Shown piece after piece: positions 51,585 through 60,532 of a DNA stretch of 64,000 bases (positions are counted from its first letter, which is position 1; each line of letters opens with the position of its first letter). A model generated the notes under the pieces. The model was given only the letters and a program-made list of their open reading frames with translations. It did no database searches and was not told the origin of the DNA. The stretch lies in contig JAHRYS010000002.1 of assembly GCA_020621985.1 (NCBI GenBank), forward strand, positions 305,730 to 369,729. Reading direction: 5' to 3'. The position numbers and the translations under genes were made by a program. This DNA is from Candidatus Ferrigenium altingense. Its GTDB lineage: Bacteria > Pseudomonadota > Gammaproteobacteria > Burkholderiales > Gallionellaceae.

Positions 51585-52439
51585 ATGAGCGAAATGCGAA
51601 GCGACCGCCATTATTACGTGCCGCCCCCCAGCCACTACCCGGTGACGATCAACCTGGGGCTTTTCATTCTGGCGCTGGGAGTTGCGCTGCGGATCAACGC
51701 TATCGCTTCCGGCATAGTTCCCATCCTGGCGGGAATTGCCGTGGTGCTCTACGGCGCGTTCGGCTGGGTGGGAAAGATCATTTGCGAAGACGAAAGCGGG
51801 AGCTACCACCCGTGGGAAGATCGTTCGTTCCGCATCGGCATGGCCTATTTCATTCTTTCCGAGCTTGCATTCTTCGGCGCCTTTTTGCTGGCGCTGATGT
51901 ACGTGCGTGTTTTTGCCCTGCCGGAGCTGGCGTCCATGGACCCGCACTTCACGCTGTGGCCGGATTTCAAGGGCGCATGGCCGTCGGGCGGACCGAAGTC
52001 ACAGGCATTTACCCCGTTGGGCGCATCGGGGCTTCCTGCGGTCAATTCGATCCTCATCCTGGCATCGGCTGTGTCGCTGATGTGGGCGCGCAAGGGACTC
52101 TCGGCTGCCAATCGCGGCCAGATGGTTGCAGGCCTGGCGATTGCGCTTACTCTGGGCGTGGCGTTCCTGTTCCAGCAGGCGATGGAGTGCCGCCATGCCA
52201 CCGAGCTTGGCGTCACCCTGGCCAGCGGCGTTTACGGCACATATTTTTATATGCTGACCGGGGTGCATGGCGCGCATATGTTGGCGGGAATCCTCATGCT
52301 GGCGGTGCTGCTGCTGCGCGCTTTTCACGGGCGCTTCAAACCCGAAAGCCCTGTAGGGCTGGATATCGTTACGTGGTATTGGAATTTTGCGGTGGTGATT
52401 CCGGGATTGCTGGTGTTTATTTATTTTTACTGGCTGTGA
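51585..52439 (+). CDS. coxC: Cytochrome c oxidase subunit III
   Basis: Subunit III is a seven-helix membrane protein that stabilises the oxidase and assists proton uptake. The 284 residues begin HYYVPPPSHYPVTINLGLFILALG. They contain FRIGMAYFILSELAFFGAFLLALMYVR with the conserved Glu, and end with HGAHMLAGILMLAVLLLRAF and VTWYWNFAVVIPGLLVFIYFYW. A strong AGGAGGAGACCAGC precedes the ATG. It is the last gene of the cox operon and is convergent with trkH across 60 bases with no clear terminator. Confidence 0.95.
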   Translation: MSEMRSDRHYYVPPPSHYPVTINLGLFILALGVALRINAIASGIVPILAGIAVVLYGAFGWVGKIICEDESGSYHPWEDRSFRIGMAYFILSELAFFGAFLLALMYVRVFALPELASMDPHFTLWPDFKGAWPSGGPKSQAFTPLGASGLPAVNSILILASAVSLMWARKGLSAANRGQMVAGLAIALTLGVAFLFQQAMECRHATELGVTLASGVYGTYFYMLTGVHGAHMLAGILMLAVLLLRAFHGRFKPESPVGLDIVTWYWNFAVVIPGLLVFIYFYWL

Positions 52440-52499
52440 TCAGAAATGGCTCCGCCTGACTGGAAAGCCTTGATCTGTCCGGGTTCAAGGGGGTAAGCA

Positions 52500-53960
52500 T
52501 TACCGCCGCCAGAAGTGTGGCGTGAACAGGATCAGCACGGTGAAGATTTCCAGCCGTCCGACCAGCATGGCAAAGGTGCATACCCAAGTCTGAAAATCAG
52601 TCAGCACACCAAAGTTGCTGGCCGGGCCCACTACACCCAGACCTGGTCCTGCATTGTTGATACAGGCAATGATTGCGGAGAATGCGGAGATAAAGTCCAG
52701 GCCGCTGATCAGCAACACGAAGGTCAGCGTGACGATGGTCATGAAATACAGGAAGATGAAACCCAGCACGGCGAACACGATATTGTTGGGTACGACCTGT
52801 CCGCCGATCTTCATTGGATTGACCGCCGCCGGATGCAGTAATTTGACAAATTCGCGCCCGGCCTGCTTGAACAGAATCATGGTGCGCACCATCTTGATGC
52901 CGCCGCCGGTCGAGCCGGAACTGGCTACCACGCAACTCAGGAACAACATCCACAGCGGCGCGAAGATTGGCCATTGATTGAAGTCCGCACTGGCAAAGCC
53001 GCAGTCAGTCGCTAGCGAAACCAGATTGAAGCTGGCATGACGCAACGCCGTCCAGAAACTCGGATAAGTGCCTTGCCACCACAGAAATGCGCCGATTCCT
53101 ACACAGCTTGCCAAGGTAACCGCGACTGTGGCGATGCCTTCTGCATCGCGCAGGTAAACCACCAGCGACTTGCCGCGCCACGCCAGAAAGTGAGTGGCAA
53201 AATTCATCGCGGCAATCAACATAAACACAATCAGCACTGCTTCGATTGCCGGAGAATTAAAATAACCGATGCTGGCATCGTGCGTGGAGAACCCGCCCAG
53301 TCCCATAGCCGCGAAAGCGTGACACACCGCATCCAGCCAGTTCATGCCCGCCCATTTCAGCGCGCCGATGCACGCGAGCGTGATACCCAGATAGACTGCC
53401 CAGAGATTGCGCGCCGTGTCGGCGATGCGCGGCGTCAACGCAGACTCTTTCATCGGCCCCGGCGTTTCCGCCTTGAACAACTGCCGTCCACCGATGCCCA
53501 GCAGCGGCAGCACCGCGACCGCCAGCACGATGATGCCCAGTCCGCCGACCCAGTTCAACTCGTGCCGCCACACGTTGATCGCGGGCGGCATATTATCCAG
53601 CCCGGTCAGCACGGTCGCGCCGGTGGTGGTCAGGCCGGACATGGTTTCGAAATAGGCATCGGTAAAGGACAAATCCGGAATCGCCAGCAGCAACGGCAAC
53701 GTGGCAAACATCGGCATCGCCGTCCACATCGCCACCACCAACAGATAGCCGTGGCGGATCGACAGTTCGCCCTTGGAGCGGCGCGTCAGCAGCCACATCA
53801 GAAAACCGATGGACAAAGTCCAAACCATCGCCACCAGGAAATCCAGCAATATGGTGTAGTCGGCGTAGATCACAGCGGTAACGATCGGCAGGAGGTAAGC
53901 CGCGCTGAATACCGCCAGCAGCAAGCCTAAGGCATGAATAACGGTCAGCGTGCGTTGCAT
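52500..53960 (-). CDS. trkH: Trk potassium uptake system, membrane subunit TrkH
   Basis: TrkH is the potassium-translocating subunit of the Trk system. The 486 residues form four pore-loop repeats; examples are MSGLTTTGATVLTGLDNMPP, AFAAMGLGGFSTHDASIGYF, ATDCGFASADFNQWPIF and IACINNAGPGLGVVGPASNF, each with the selectivity-filter Gly. The product ends in VLILFTPHFWRR, as in the family. It shares a base with the trkA stop (a one-base overlap), so the two are cotranscribed with trkA first. Confidence 0.95.
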   Translation of the reverse strand: MQRTLTVIHALGLLLAVFSAAYLLPIVTAVIYADYTILLDFLVAMVWTLSIGFLMWLLTRRSKGELSIRHGYLLVVAMWTAMPMFATLPLLLAIPDLSFTDAYFETMSGLTTTGATVLTGLDNMPPAINVWRHELNWVGGLGIIVLAVAVLPLLGIGGRQLFKAETPGPMKESALTPRIADTARNLWAVYLGITLACIGALKWAGMNWLDAVCHAFAAMGLGGFSTHDASIGYFNSPAIEAVLIVFMLIAAMNFATHFLAWRGKSLVVYLRDAEGIATVAVTLASCVGIGAFLWWQGTYPSFWTALRHASFNLVSLATDCGFASADFNQWPIFAPLWMLFLSCVVASSGSTGGGIKMVRTMILFKQAGREFVKLLHPAAVNPMKIGGQVVPNNIVFAVLGFIFLYFMTIVTLTFVLLISGLDFISAFSAIIACINNAGPGLGVVGPASNFGVLTDFQTWVCTFAMLVGRLEIFTVLILFTPHFWRR

Positions 53961-55333
53961 CAGAAGAACCCGAGGCTGACCTGGAACAGTTTCTCGACCT
54001 TTTTCACCGTCTGTTTGTTGATGACGAACACGATGACATGGTCCTCCGCCTCGATCAGCGTGTCGTGGTGTCCCATGATGACCTGGTTGCCGCGCACGAG
54101 CGCGCCGATGGTCGCGCCCTTGGGCAGGTCGACCTCATCGATGCGCCTCCCGACCACACGCGAGGAATGGCGATCGCCGTGCGCCACCAGTTCCAGTGCC
54201 TCCGCCGCGCCGCGCCGCAACGAATGCACCGCCACCACGTCGCCCTGCCGCACGTAGGCGAGCAGCGAGCCGATGGTGACCTGCGCCGGCGACAGCGCGA
54301 TGTCGATCTTGCCGCCCTGCAACAGGCCGACGTAGGCGCTGCGGTTGATCAGCGCGATCACCTTGCGCGCGCCGCCCTGTTTGGCGAGCAGCGCGGACAT
54401 GATGTTGTTCTCATCGTCGTTGGTCAGCGCGCAAAACACATCGACCCCATCGATATGCTCCTGCTGCATCAGCTTTTCATCCGTGCCGTCGCCGTTCAGC
54501 ACCAGCGTGTTGGTCAGCTCCCCGGCCAGTTTCTCGCAGGATTTTTTGTTGTATTCGATCAGCTTGACCTGATAGTCGCGCTCCAGTGCTTTGGCCAGGC
54601 GGCGGCCGATGTTGCCGCCGCCGACGATCATCACGCGCTTGGTAGGCTTGTCCATGCGGCGCATTTCGCTGAGCACGCTGCGGATGTTGTCGGTCGCGGC
54701 GATGAAGAAAATTTCGTCGCCATCCTCGATCACGGTATTGCCTTCGGGAATCAGCGGCCGGTCCTTGCGGAAAATTGCCGCGACGCGGGTTTCGACCTGC
54801 GGCATGTGGCTGCGCAGGAAATTCAGCGGGTTGCCCACCAGCGGCCCGCCCTCGAAGGCGCGCACCGCCACCAATGAAGCCTTGCCGCCGGCAAATTCCA
54901 GCACTTGCAGCGCCTCGGGGAATTCGATCAGCTTGACGATATATTCGGTGAGGATTTGCTCGGGGCAGATCGAAAAATCCACGCAGAAATTTTCCGCGCC
55001 GAACACTTCCGGGCGTTCCAGATAATCGGCGGCCCGAATCCGGGCGATGCGCGTCGGCGTGTTGTAGAGCGTGGCCGCCAGCTTGCAGGCCACCAGGTTG
55101 ACCTCGTCGCTTTGCGTGACCGCCAGCAGCATGTCGGCATCGGCAATGCCGGCCTGCTCCAGCACCGAAGGATGAGCCGCGTTGCCGGTCAGGGTGCGCA
55201 AATCCAGCCGGTCCTGCAGTAGACGCAGCTTGTCGCCATCTGAATCCACGACGGTGATGTCATTCGCCTCGCTCACCAGGCTTTCCGCCACCGTGGAGCC
55301 GACCTGTCCTGCGCCGAGTATCAATATTTTCAC
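53960..55333 (-). CDS. trkA: Trk system regulatory subunit TrkA
   Basis: TrkA is the cytosolic NAD(H)- and ATP-binding regulator that gates TrkH. The 457-residue protein has the duplicated form: two RCK units, each with a Rossmann nucleotide-binding domain (MKILILGAGQVGSTVAESL and RVMIVGGGNIGRRLAKAL) and a TrkA-C domain. It is the first gene of trkA-trkH on the minus strand. A family D palindromic repeat lies between it and the upstream gene. Confidence 0.95.
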   Translation of the reverse strand: MKILILGAGQVGSTVAESLVSEANDITVVDSDGDKLRLLQDRLDLRTLTGNAAHPSVLEQAGIADADMLLAVTQSDEVNLVACKLAATLYNTPTRIARIRAADYLERPEVFGAENFCVDFSICPEQILTEYIVKLIEFPEALQVLEFAGGKASLVAVRAFEGGPLVGNPLNFLRSHMPQVETRVAAIFRKDRPLIPEGNTVIEDGDEIFFIAATDNIRSVLSEMRRMDKPTKRVMIVGGGNIGRRLAKALERDYQVKLIEYNKKSCEKLAGELTNTLVLNGDGTDEKLMQQEHIDGVDVFCALTNDDENNIMSALLAKQGGARKVIALINRSAYVGLLQGGKIDIALSPAQVTIGSLLAYVRQGDVVAVHSLRRGAAEALELVAHGDRHSSRVVGRRIDEVDLPKGATIGALVRGNQVIMGHHDTLIEAEDHVIVFVINKQTVKKVEKLFQVSLGFF

Positions 55334-55358
55334 GCTAACTCCTGGCTATCAAAAAATT

Positions 55359-55474
55359 TCACCACGAAGGTCACGAAGGTTTTCATGGTGTTGCATGCCA
55401 TTTTATATTTGCCCGCAAGGTGATGGGTGCATTCGAAATAATCCTCTGTTTCTCTTCGCGCTCTTCGTGGTTCG
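55359..55474. repeat. Palindromic intergenic repeat, family D, copy 2
   Basis: The arm TTCACCACGAAGGTCACGAAGGT and the arm CTCTTCGCGCTCTTCGTGGTTCG are near-complementary across about 70 bases and match the copy in front of ubiE. It fills the gap between trkA and the thioredoxin-fold gene. Confidence 0.75.
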
Positions 55475-55491
55475 ACTGCCGCTTACATTTT

Positions 55492-56040
55492 TCATTTCCA
55501 TTTAATGGAACAGCCCATGCTGGCGATCTGCTCGCGCGGCCCCTGTCCGGTTTTAGCAATTTGCAGCATCGCATCGAACAGGTCGCGCGGCGCATCGGCG
55601 GCCGCTTCCTTGCGCGATGCGTCCAGCCGGCCGCGGTATTGCAGTTCCAGATCGGCGTTGAAGCCGAAGAAATCCGGCGTGCATACCGCGCCGTAATCCC
55701 TAGCGGCCTGCTGGGTCTCGTCCCACACATAGGGGAAAGGGTAGTCGTATTGTTGCGCCACCAGCCGCATGTTATCGAACGAATCTTCCGCGTATTCGGC
55801 AGGATCGTTGGACATGATGGCGATGCTGTTGATGCCGTGCTGTTGCAGCTCGCGCGTGTCGCGCACGATGCGGTCGCGGATGGATTTCACATAGGGACAA
55901 TGGTTGCAGATGAACATCACCAGCAGGCCGTTCGTGCCGCGCACCCTGATGAGGTTGTAGCGCTGGCCATCCACGCCTTGAAGGTCGAAATCGCGGGCTT
56001 TCCAGCCGAAATCACATAGCGGAGGTTGCAGACTGACCAT
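55492..56040 (-). CDS. Thioredoxin-fold protein of the AhpC/TSA-like (PRX_like) group
   Basis: The 182-residue protein has a peroxiredoxin/thioredoxin-like fold (ARDFDLQGVDGQRYNLIRVRGTNGLLVMFICNHCPYVKSI) with a CNHC (CxxC-type) redox pair, and later GAVCTPDFFGFNADLELQYRGRLD containing the cis-Pro region. Relatives are annotated as thioredoxin family or alkyl hydroperoxide reductase-like proteins, with no firm substrate. It has no signal peptide, so it is probably cytosolic. It is divergent from rsmE, with 72 bases between. Confidence 0.85.
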   Translation of the reverse strand: MVSLQPPLCDFGWKARDFDLQGVDGQRYNLIRVRGTNGLLVMFICNHCPYVKSIRDRIVRDTRELQQHGINSIAIMSNDPAEYAEDSFDNMRLVAQQYDYPFPYVWDETQQAARDYGAVCTPDFFGFNADLELQYRGRLDASRKEAAADAPRDLFDAMLQIAKTGQGPREQIASMGCSIKWK

Positions 56041-56112
56041 TTTATATCCCTGACAACATCTCTTGGGGGCGTTATATTATCACGCCGAACTTTTTGACTT
56101 CTTGCCTTCATC

Positions 56113-56850
56113 ATGCCGCGCTTCTACTGTCCCCCACCGCTGCCGCTCGGCGGCTCGTTCGATTTGCCGCCGGATGCGGCGCACCATGCCGCGCGCGTAT
56201 TGCGCCTGCGCGAGGGAAACCGCGTGGAAATCTTCGATGGGCTCGGCAATGAATGCCACGGGGTCATTGCCGAACTCGGTGGCAAGCGCGTGGTTGTCGG
56301 CGAGATCACCGCCGTCAACACCAACCGCGAATCGCCGTTGCCGGTCATGCTGGCGCAAGCGCTGTCGAGCAGCGAAAAAATGGATTGGGTGATCCAGAAA
56401 GCCACCGAGCTCGGCGTCACGGAAATCCAGCCGCTCGACACCGAACGCAGCGTGGCGAGGCTGTCCCCCGAACGCGCCGCCAAGCGCCTCGAACACTGGC
56501 GGCAGGTCGCCATCTCCGCCTGCGAGCAATGCGGGCGCAACGTGCTGCCGGAGATCCATGCGCCGCTGGACATCATGGCGTGGCTGCAACAGGGGCTGGC
56601 GCAGCAACCGCCGGCCGCAAAATTCATTTTGCTGCCGCAGGGCGCGACCTCGCTGCATAGCCAGCCGAAGCCGCAGGGCAAGGTCGTGCTGCTGATCGGC
56701 GCGGAGGGCGGTTTTACCCAGGCGGAGAGCGACAGCGCATTGCGTTGCGGTTTCATGCCGATCCGTCTGGGCGCGCGCGTGCTGCGCACCGAAACGGCGG
56801 CGGTCGCCGGGCTGGCCGCGTTGCAAACGCTGTGGGGAGATTTTTCGTAA
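56113..56850 (+). CDS. rsmE: 16S rRNA (uracil-1498-N3)-methyltransferase
   Basis: RsmE methylates N3 of U1498 in 16S rRNA. The 245-residue SPOUT enzyme has an N-terminal PUA-like domain (MPRFYCPPPLPLGGSFDLPPDAAHHAARVLRLREGN). Its C-terminal knot carries KMDWVIQKATELGVTEIQPL, VLLIGAEGGFTQAE and LGARVLRTETAAVAGLAAL. Its TAA stop is formed in the first bases of a palindromic repeat. No operon partners are evident. Confidence 0.95.
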   Translation: MPRFYCPPPLPLGGSFDLPPDAAHHAARVLRLREGNRVEIFDGLGNECHGVIAELGGKRVVVGEITAVNTNRESPLPVMLAQALSSSEKMDWVIQKATELGVTEIQPLDTERSVARLSPERAAKRLEHWRQVAISACEQCGRNVLPEIHAPLDIMAWLQQGLAQQPPAAKFILLPQGATSLHSQPKPQGKVVLLIGAEGGFTQAESDSALRCGFMPIRLGARVLRTETAAVAGLAALQTLWGDFS

Positions 56851-56925
56851 GGGCGTATGGCAATACGCCCTCTAACAAACGGTGACATGGCGTACCAGAA
56901 AGGGCGTATTGCCATACGCCCCTAC
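56847..56925. repeat. Palindromic intergenic repeat, family B variant, copy 3
   Basis: Hairpin GGGCGTATGGCAATACGCCC, spacer, hairpin GGGCGTATTGCCATACGCCCCTAC; the hairpins are complementary to each other. The layout is that of family B with a changed core. The rsmE stop codon lies at its left edge. The remaining 170 bases to argA hold no gene. Confidence 0.8.
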
Positions 56926-57099
56926 ATCACCTCCGGCGAGCTGCCCGACGAAAATGGGGCGATTGCCGGACATAACCAATGACTTGCCCAGCGTTGTTTG
57001 CTGGGTTAGTCAGATGGCTAGTAGTTCCACCAGTTGCTAGATGAGGCATAGCGCGGCATGATGCGCGCTGTGCAAAAGTCATACATCAGGAGGCGCTAA

Positions 57100-58422
57100 A
57101 TGCCCATTACTACCACTTCCGCCGATTTTGTTGCCTGGTTCCGCTCCGTCGCGCCCTACATCAACGCCTTCCGTGGCAAGACCTTCGTCATCGCGTTCGG
57201 CGGCGAAGTGGTCGCCGACGGCAAGTTCGTCGAACTGACGCACGACTTCAACCTGCTGGCCGCGCTCGGCATCCGGCTGGTGCTGGTGCATGGCGCGCGC
57301 CCGCAAATCGAACAGCACCTGGCGCGCAACAACCTCGGCGACACTTACCATCAAGGCGTCCGCATGACCGATGCGGATAGCATGCAATGCGTGAAGGAAG
57401 CGGTCGGCCGGGTGCGCGTGGAGATCGAGGCGCTGCTGTCGATGGGGCTGGCGAATTCGCCGATGGCGAATGCCGACATCCGCGTGGCGGGCGGCAACTT
57501 CATCACCGCGCAGCCCATCGGCATCATCAACGGCGTCGACCTGATGCATACCGGCAGCGTGCGCAAGGTGGACATTGCGGCGCTGAACGACCGTATGGAG
57601 TTCGGCGAGGTGGTGCTGCTCTCGCCGCTCGGCTATTCGCCCACCGGCGAGGTGTTCAACGTCACGCTGGAAGACATCGCGACCGCCACCGCCATCGCGC
57701 TGGATGCCGACAAGCTGGTATTCCTGATGGACACCGACGGCGTGCAGGACAAGAAGGGCAAGCTGCTCAAGGAGCTCACGATTGCCGGGGCGCAGGCGGT
57801 GTTGTCCGGCAAACGCAAGCTGCCGGACGACGTGAGCCTGTATCTGCCCTGCGCGATACGCGCCTGCGAAGCAGGTGTCGCGCGCACCCACCTGATCAGC
57901 CGCCACACCGACGGCGCGGTGTTGCAGGAACTGTTCAGCGACGAAGGCATCGGCACGATGGTGGTGGAAAGCACGCTCAACACCCTGCGCGCCGCCACCA
58001 TCGAGGATGTCGGCGGCATCCTGCATTTGCTGCGCCCGCTGGAAGCCGAAGGCATCCTGGTGCGGCGCAACCGCGAACTGCTGGAGCGCGAGATCGCGCG
58101 CTTCGTGGTGCTGGAACACGACCACCGCATCGTCGGCTGCGCCGCGCTTTACCCGTTCCCCGACGAGGCCGCCGCCGAACTGGCCTGCCTCGCGGTGGAC
58201 GCGCAATGCCGCGACCGCGGCTACGGCCAGGTCATCCTCGACCACATGACCGGCCTCGCCAAGACGCAGGGGCTGAAGAAACTGTTCGTGCTCACCACGC
58301 GCACCGCGCACTGGTTCATCGAGCGCGGCTTCAGCGAGGCCGATGTCTCGGCGCTGCCCGCGCAGAAGAAGTCGCTGTATAACTGGCAGCGGAAGTCGAA
58401 GGTGTTTGTGCGGAAGATTTAG
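57100..58422 (+). CDS. argA: Amino-acid N-acetyltransferase (N-acetylglutamate synthase)
   Basis: ArgA makes N-acetylglutamate from acetyl-CoA and glutamate, the first step of arginine synthesis. The 440 residues consist of an amino-acid-kinase-like N-terminal domain (FVIAFGGEVVADGKFVELTHDFNLLAALGIRLVLVHGARPQIEQ), which binds arginine for feedback inhibition, and a C-terminal GNAT domain (IVGCAALYPFPDEAAAELACLAVDAQCRDRGYG). AGGAGGCGCTAA precedes the ATG. A hairpin terminator follows directly. The 457-codon minus-strand ORF opposite is a shadow. Confidence 0.96.
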   Translation: MPITTTSADFVAWFRSVAPYINAFRGKTFVIAFGGEVVADGKFVELTHDFNLLAALGIRLVLVHGARPQIEQHLARNNLGDTYHQGVRMTDADSMQCVKEAVGRVRVEIEALLSMGLANSPMANADIRVAGGNFITAQPIGIINGVDLMHTGSVRKVDIAALNDRMEFGEVVLLSPLGYSPTGEVFNVTLEDIATATAIALDADKLVFLMDTDGVQDKKGKLLKELTIAGAQAVLSGKRKLPDDVSLYLPCAIRACEAGVARTHLISRHTDGAVLQELFSDEGIGTMVVESTLNTLRAATIEDVGGILHLLRPLEAEGILVRRNRELLEREIARFVVLEHDHRIVGCAALYPFPDEAAAELACLAVDAQCRDRGYGQVILDHMTGLAKTQGLKKLFVLTTRTAHWFIERGFSEADVSALPAQKKSLYNWQRKSKVFVRKI

Positions 58423-58424
58423 GG

Positions 58425-58446
58425 GACACCTTGAAGGTGTCTTTCT
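58425..58446 (+). terminator. Rho-independent terminator after argA
   Basis: GACACC, loop TTGAA, GGTGTC and then TTTCT lie a few bases after the argA stop. The stem is short but perfect. Confidence 0.6.
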
Positions 58447-58473
58447 CGGCAACTTTTAGGGTGCCTACTTAAC

Positions 58474-58485
58474 GTTGTGCGGCAT
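58474..58485. repeat. Left copy of an inverted repeat flanking an orphan ORF
   Basis: GTTGTGCGGCAT lies just before the orphan ORF, and its near-exact complement ATGCCGCATAAC ends it (11 of 12 bases). The pair resembles the GTT..AAC boundaries of integron cassettes, though GTTGTGC departs from GTTRRRY. Confidence 0.45.
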
Positions 58486-58496
58486 AGGGAGAAATG

Positions 58497-59126
58497 ATGA
58501 GCACTTATCCTCAGCGCGTCCGAGACAATATACTTCCATTGTCAGTTGGAAGTACGTTGCCAGAGGCTTTTGAGGAATGGTCTTTTACCGAACGAACAGA
58601 AGATCACGAACAACCGATTGAAACATGTCAACTTTGTGAGCAAGAAGCTCTTCGTTATCACTTTGAAATACGAAACAGCCTGACCAATAAGATTCTTTGG
58701 GTTGGCTCACAGTGCATTTTGAAGTTCGGACTTTCCGTCTTCGAAAGTGGTCGCCGACTTTCCGAAAGTGACACAAAGAAAAAACTCGAACGCCTCATGC
58801 AGCAAATGCGGCTGGAGTCATGTATGCGTGCACTCGAAAAGCTCGCAATAGCGGAAAAGAACAAAATACTTTCCAACGCACTCCTGTATTACAGGAAAAA
58901 CAAATATCTTTCTCCAAAGTTCGCATTCGTCGTTCTCTGGCGCCTTCGGAGTAATAAAATTGACCACAGCCCGTCCTTCTTCAAGATCAATCTCAAACGG
59001 GACAAGTATCAAAACGACCTACGAGGCATGAGCCTCGGCCATGTCCACACAATTTGGCCAGCGCTTTCGTCGTCACAGCGTGATATGGCAATTCGCATGG
59101 GACATAGTGCACCAAATGCCGCATAA
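58497..59126 (+). CDS. AT-rich orphan protein with a zinc-ribbon-like N-terminus
   Basis: I do not recognise a named family. From MSTYPQRVRDNILPL the protein has 209 residues. An N-terminal motif ETCQLCEQEALRYHFEIRNSLTNKILWVGSQCILKF has a CxxC pair and a later GSQC, the pattern of a small zinc-binding domain found in phage and mobile-element proteins. The rest is helical, basic and rich in Lys and Arg. AGGGAGAA precedes the two adjacent ATG codons. The gene is far more AT-rich than argA next door and is bounded by inverted repeats and a hairpin, so it was probably acquired. Confidence 0.7.
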   Translation: MSTYPQRVRDNILPLSVGSTLPEAFEEWSFTERTEDHEQPIETCQLCEQEALRYHFEIRNSLTNKILWVGSQCILKFGLSVFESGRRLSESDTKKKLERLMQQMRLESCMRALEKLAIAEKNKILSNALLYYRKNKYLSPKFAFVVLWRLRSNKIDHSPSFFKINLKRDKYQNDLRGMSLGHVHTIWPALSSSQRDMAIRMGHSAPNAA

Positions 59127-59195
59127 CCCGGCAGCCAAGAGGGGCTGCGTGAATAAACCCTCGCGCAGCCCCTTGTATCTTACCTTTACGTTGGC
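59117..59195. repeat. Hairpin and boundary repeat behind the orphan ORF
   Basis: ATGCCGCATAAC (the right inverted repeat) is followed by a 10-bp stem (AGGGGCTGCG, loop, CGCAGCCCCT) and then ACGTTGGCC. The layout AAC, hairpin, GTT is reminiscent of an attC site; the hairpin may equally be a terminator. Confidence 0.45.
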
Positions 59196-59264
59196 CATCG
59201 CCAGAGTTGCTTATTGCAGGACATAGAATGATAATCATGTGACCTGTGCATTTTGGAGTCCGTC

Positions 59265-59474
59265 ATGAAAGTCTATTCAGCGGTAATTGAACGGTGCCCA
59301 CAAACTGGACTGTTCGTTGGTTTTGTTCCCGGATTTCCCGGCGCCCACTCTCAGGGGGAAACGCTGGATGAGGTTAATCACAACCTGCACGATGTCATTA
59401 CAATGCTTCTGGAAGACGGTGAACCTGTGCTGGAGTCAGAGTTTGTTGGGGTTCAAAACGTCGCTGTCACTTGA
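59265..59474 (+). CDS. hicB: HicB-family antitoxin
   Basis: HicB antitoxins have a partly degraded RNase H-like fold that binds the HicA toxin. The 69 residues from MKVYSAVIERCPQTGLFVGFVPGFPGAHSQGETLDEVNHNL match the short HicB type, which lacks a C-terminal DNA-binding domain. The ATG is preferred to the upstream frame start; TTGGAG lies before it. It comes before hicA, the reverse of the classical hicAB order. Confidence 0.88.
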   Translation: MKVYSAVIERCPQTGLFVGFVPGFPGAHSQGETLDEVNHNLHDVITMLLEDGEPVLESEFVGVQNVAVT

Positions 59475-59477
59475 GTC

Positions 59478-59702
59478 ATGGGCAATATTCCCGTTCTCAA
59501 ACCCAATGAAGTCATCGCCATTCTCATCAAGCTCGGCTTTACCGAAGTTCGCCAGCGCGGATCACACAAACAATTTCGCGACACTGCAGGCCGTTGCACA
59601 ACGGTTCCGTTCCATCAAGGCCGAGACATCTCCCCAATCTTGCTCCGTCAAATTGCTAAAGACATCGGTCTCGCACTTGATGAGTTTCTCAAGCATAGAT
59701 AG
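59478..59702 (+). CDS. hicA: HicA-family mRNA interferase toxin
   Basis: HicA has a double-stranded-RNA-binding-like fold and cuts mRNA independently of the ribosome. The 74 residues contain the family core LKPNEVIAILIKLGFTEVRQRGSHKQFRD, with the catalytic His in GSHKQF, and CTTVPFHQGRDISPILLRQIAKDIGL. It starts three bases after the hicB stop. The pair forms part of an accessory patch between argA and the SMUG gene. Confidence 0.9.
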   Translation: MGNIPVLKPNEVIAILIKLGFTEVRQRGSHKQFRDTAGRCTTVPFHQGRDISPILLRQIAKDIGLALDEFLKHR

Positions 59703-59770
59703 CCCAGCCCGCCGCTCAGCTTAAGGGTTCGGCTTCGCATTTCTTTTGAAGCAATAACCGGAGACAGCCT

Positions 59771-60532
59771 CTAGCTCGCGCTATCCCACAGACCTAGTTC
59801 CTGCATCTGCTTCGTTGCCTGTTCCGCCCAGCCGCGATTGGCGGCAGGGGAGGCCGGGCTGGGATGCAGGATGCGCCCGAAGCGGATGCCCGGAGCCTCC
59901 GCTAGCGCGTGGCGCGCACGTGCTTCCGCGAAGGCGCCGATGCCGATCACCCACTCCGCGCCGCTGGCGCGCACCACTTCGGCCAGATGGGTGTTGCAGG
60001 CCGCAAACAGCGGAGCAGCCTCCGCAGTGGGCAACTTGTCCGGTGTGACATTGCGCGCGCCGGCGAAGAACGCCAGCGGGCAATAGTTGGCGACGAAGTG
60101 TTCGGCGAAGAATTTGTCGGCTTCGCCGAAGCGTTGCGCAAACAGCCCCCACAGCCGCCGCCCGCTCACTTCGCTGCGCGCGCAGTCCCAGCCTTCGATC
60201 GGCCGCGCCGGATTCTCCCGTATCGTGTTTCCTTGGCCTGGTTTGGCGATCGGCGCATCGAGGTGCAGCCAGTCGCGCGCCGCCGCGATTTCGCCGAACG
60301 GCACGCCGATCTGTGTCATGCCGAACGGGCCGGGGTTCATGCCGACGAACACGATGCGCTTCTTCCCTTCGCCATAGCGCCGCAGATATTGTTCGTGGCA
60401 CGCCCAGGCATAATCGAGCGGGTTATAGACATGCGTGACCGGCGCGGAAAAAGACAGGCCGGATACGGCGCGCGACAATTTTTGTGCGGCGGCAATCAAC
60501 TCATCGGCGCTCATGGCTTGTGCACGCTTCAT
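59771..60532 (-). CDS. SMUG1-like uracil-DNA glycosylase
   Basis: This base-excision repair enzyme removes uracil and related lesions from DNA. From MKRAQAMSADELIAAAQ it has 253 residues; the longer frame lies inside the upstream gene. The active-site motifs are VFVGMNPGPFGMTQIGVPFG and, near the end, ILHPSPASPAANRGW, which carry the catalytic Asn and His of the SMUG branch. It overlaps the upstream amidinotransferase-like gene by four bases (ATGA), so it is translated as part of an ampG operon. Confidence 0.9.
   Translation of the reverse strand: MKRAQAMSADELIAAAQKLSRAVSGLSFSAPVTHVYNPLDYAWACHEQYLRRYGEGKKRIVFVGMNPGPFGMTQIGVPFGEIAAARDWLHLDAPIAKPGQGNTIRENPARPIEGWDCARSEVSGRRLWGLFAQRFGEADKFFAEHFVANYCPLAFFAGARNVTPDKLPTAEAAPLFAACNTHLAEVVRASGAEWVIGIGAFAEARARHALAEAPGIRFGRILHPSPASPAANRGWAEQATKQMQELGLWDSAS

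Noticed and set aside
57079-58452. 457-codon minus-strand ORF antisense to argA
   Set aside because: It is a codon shadow of argA; no ribosome site or motifs support it.
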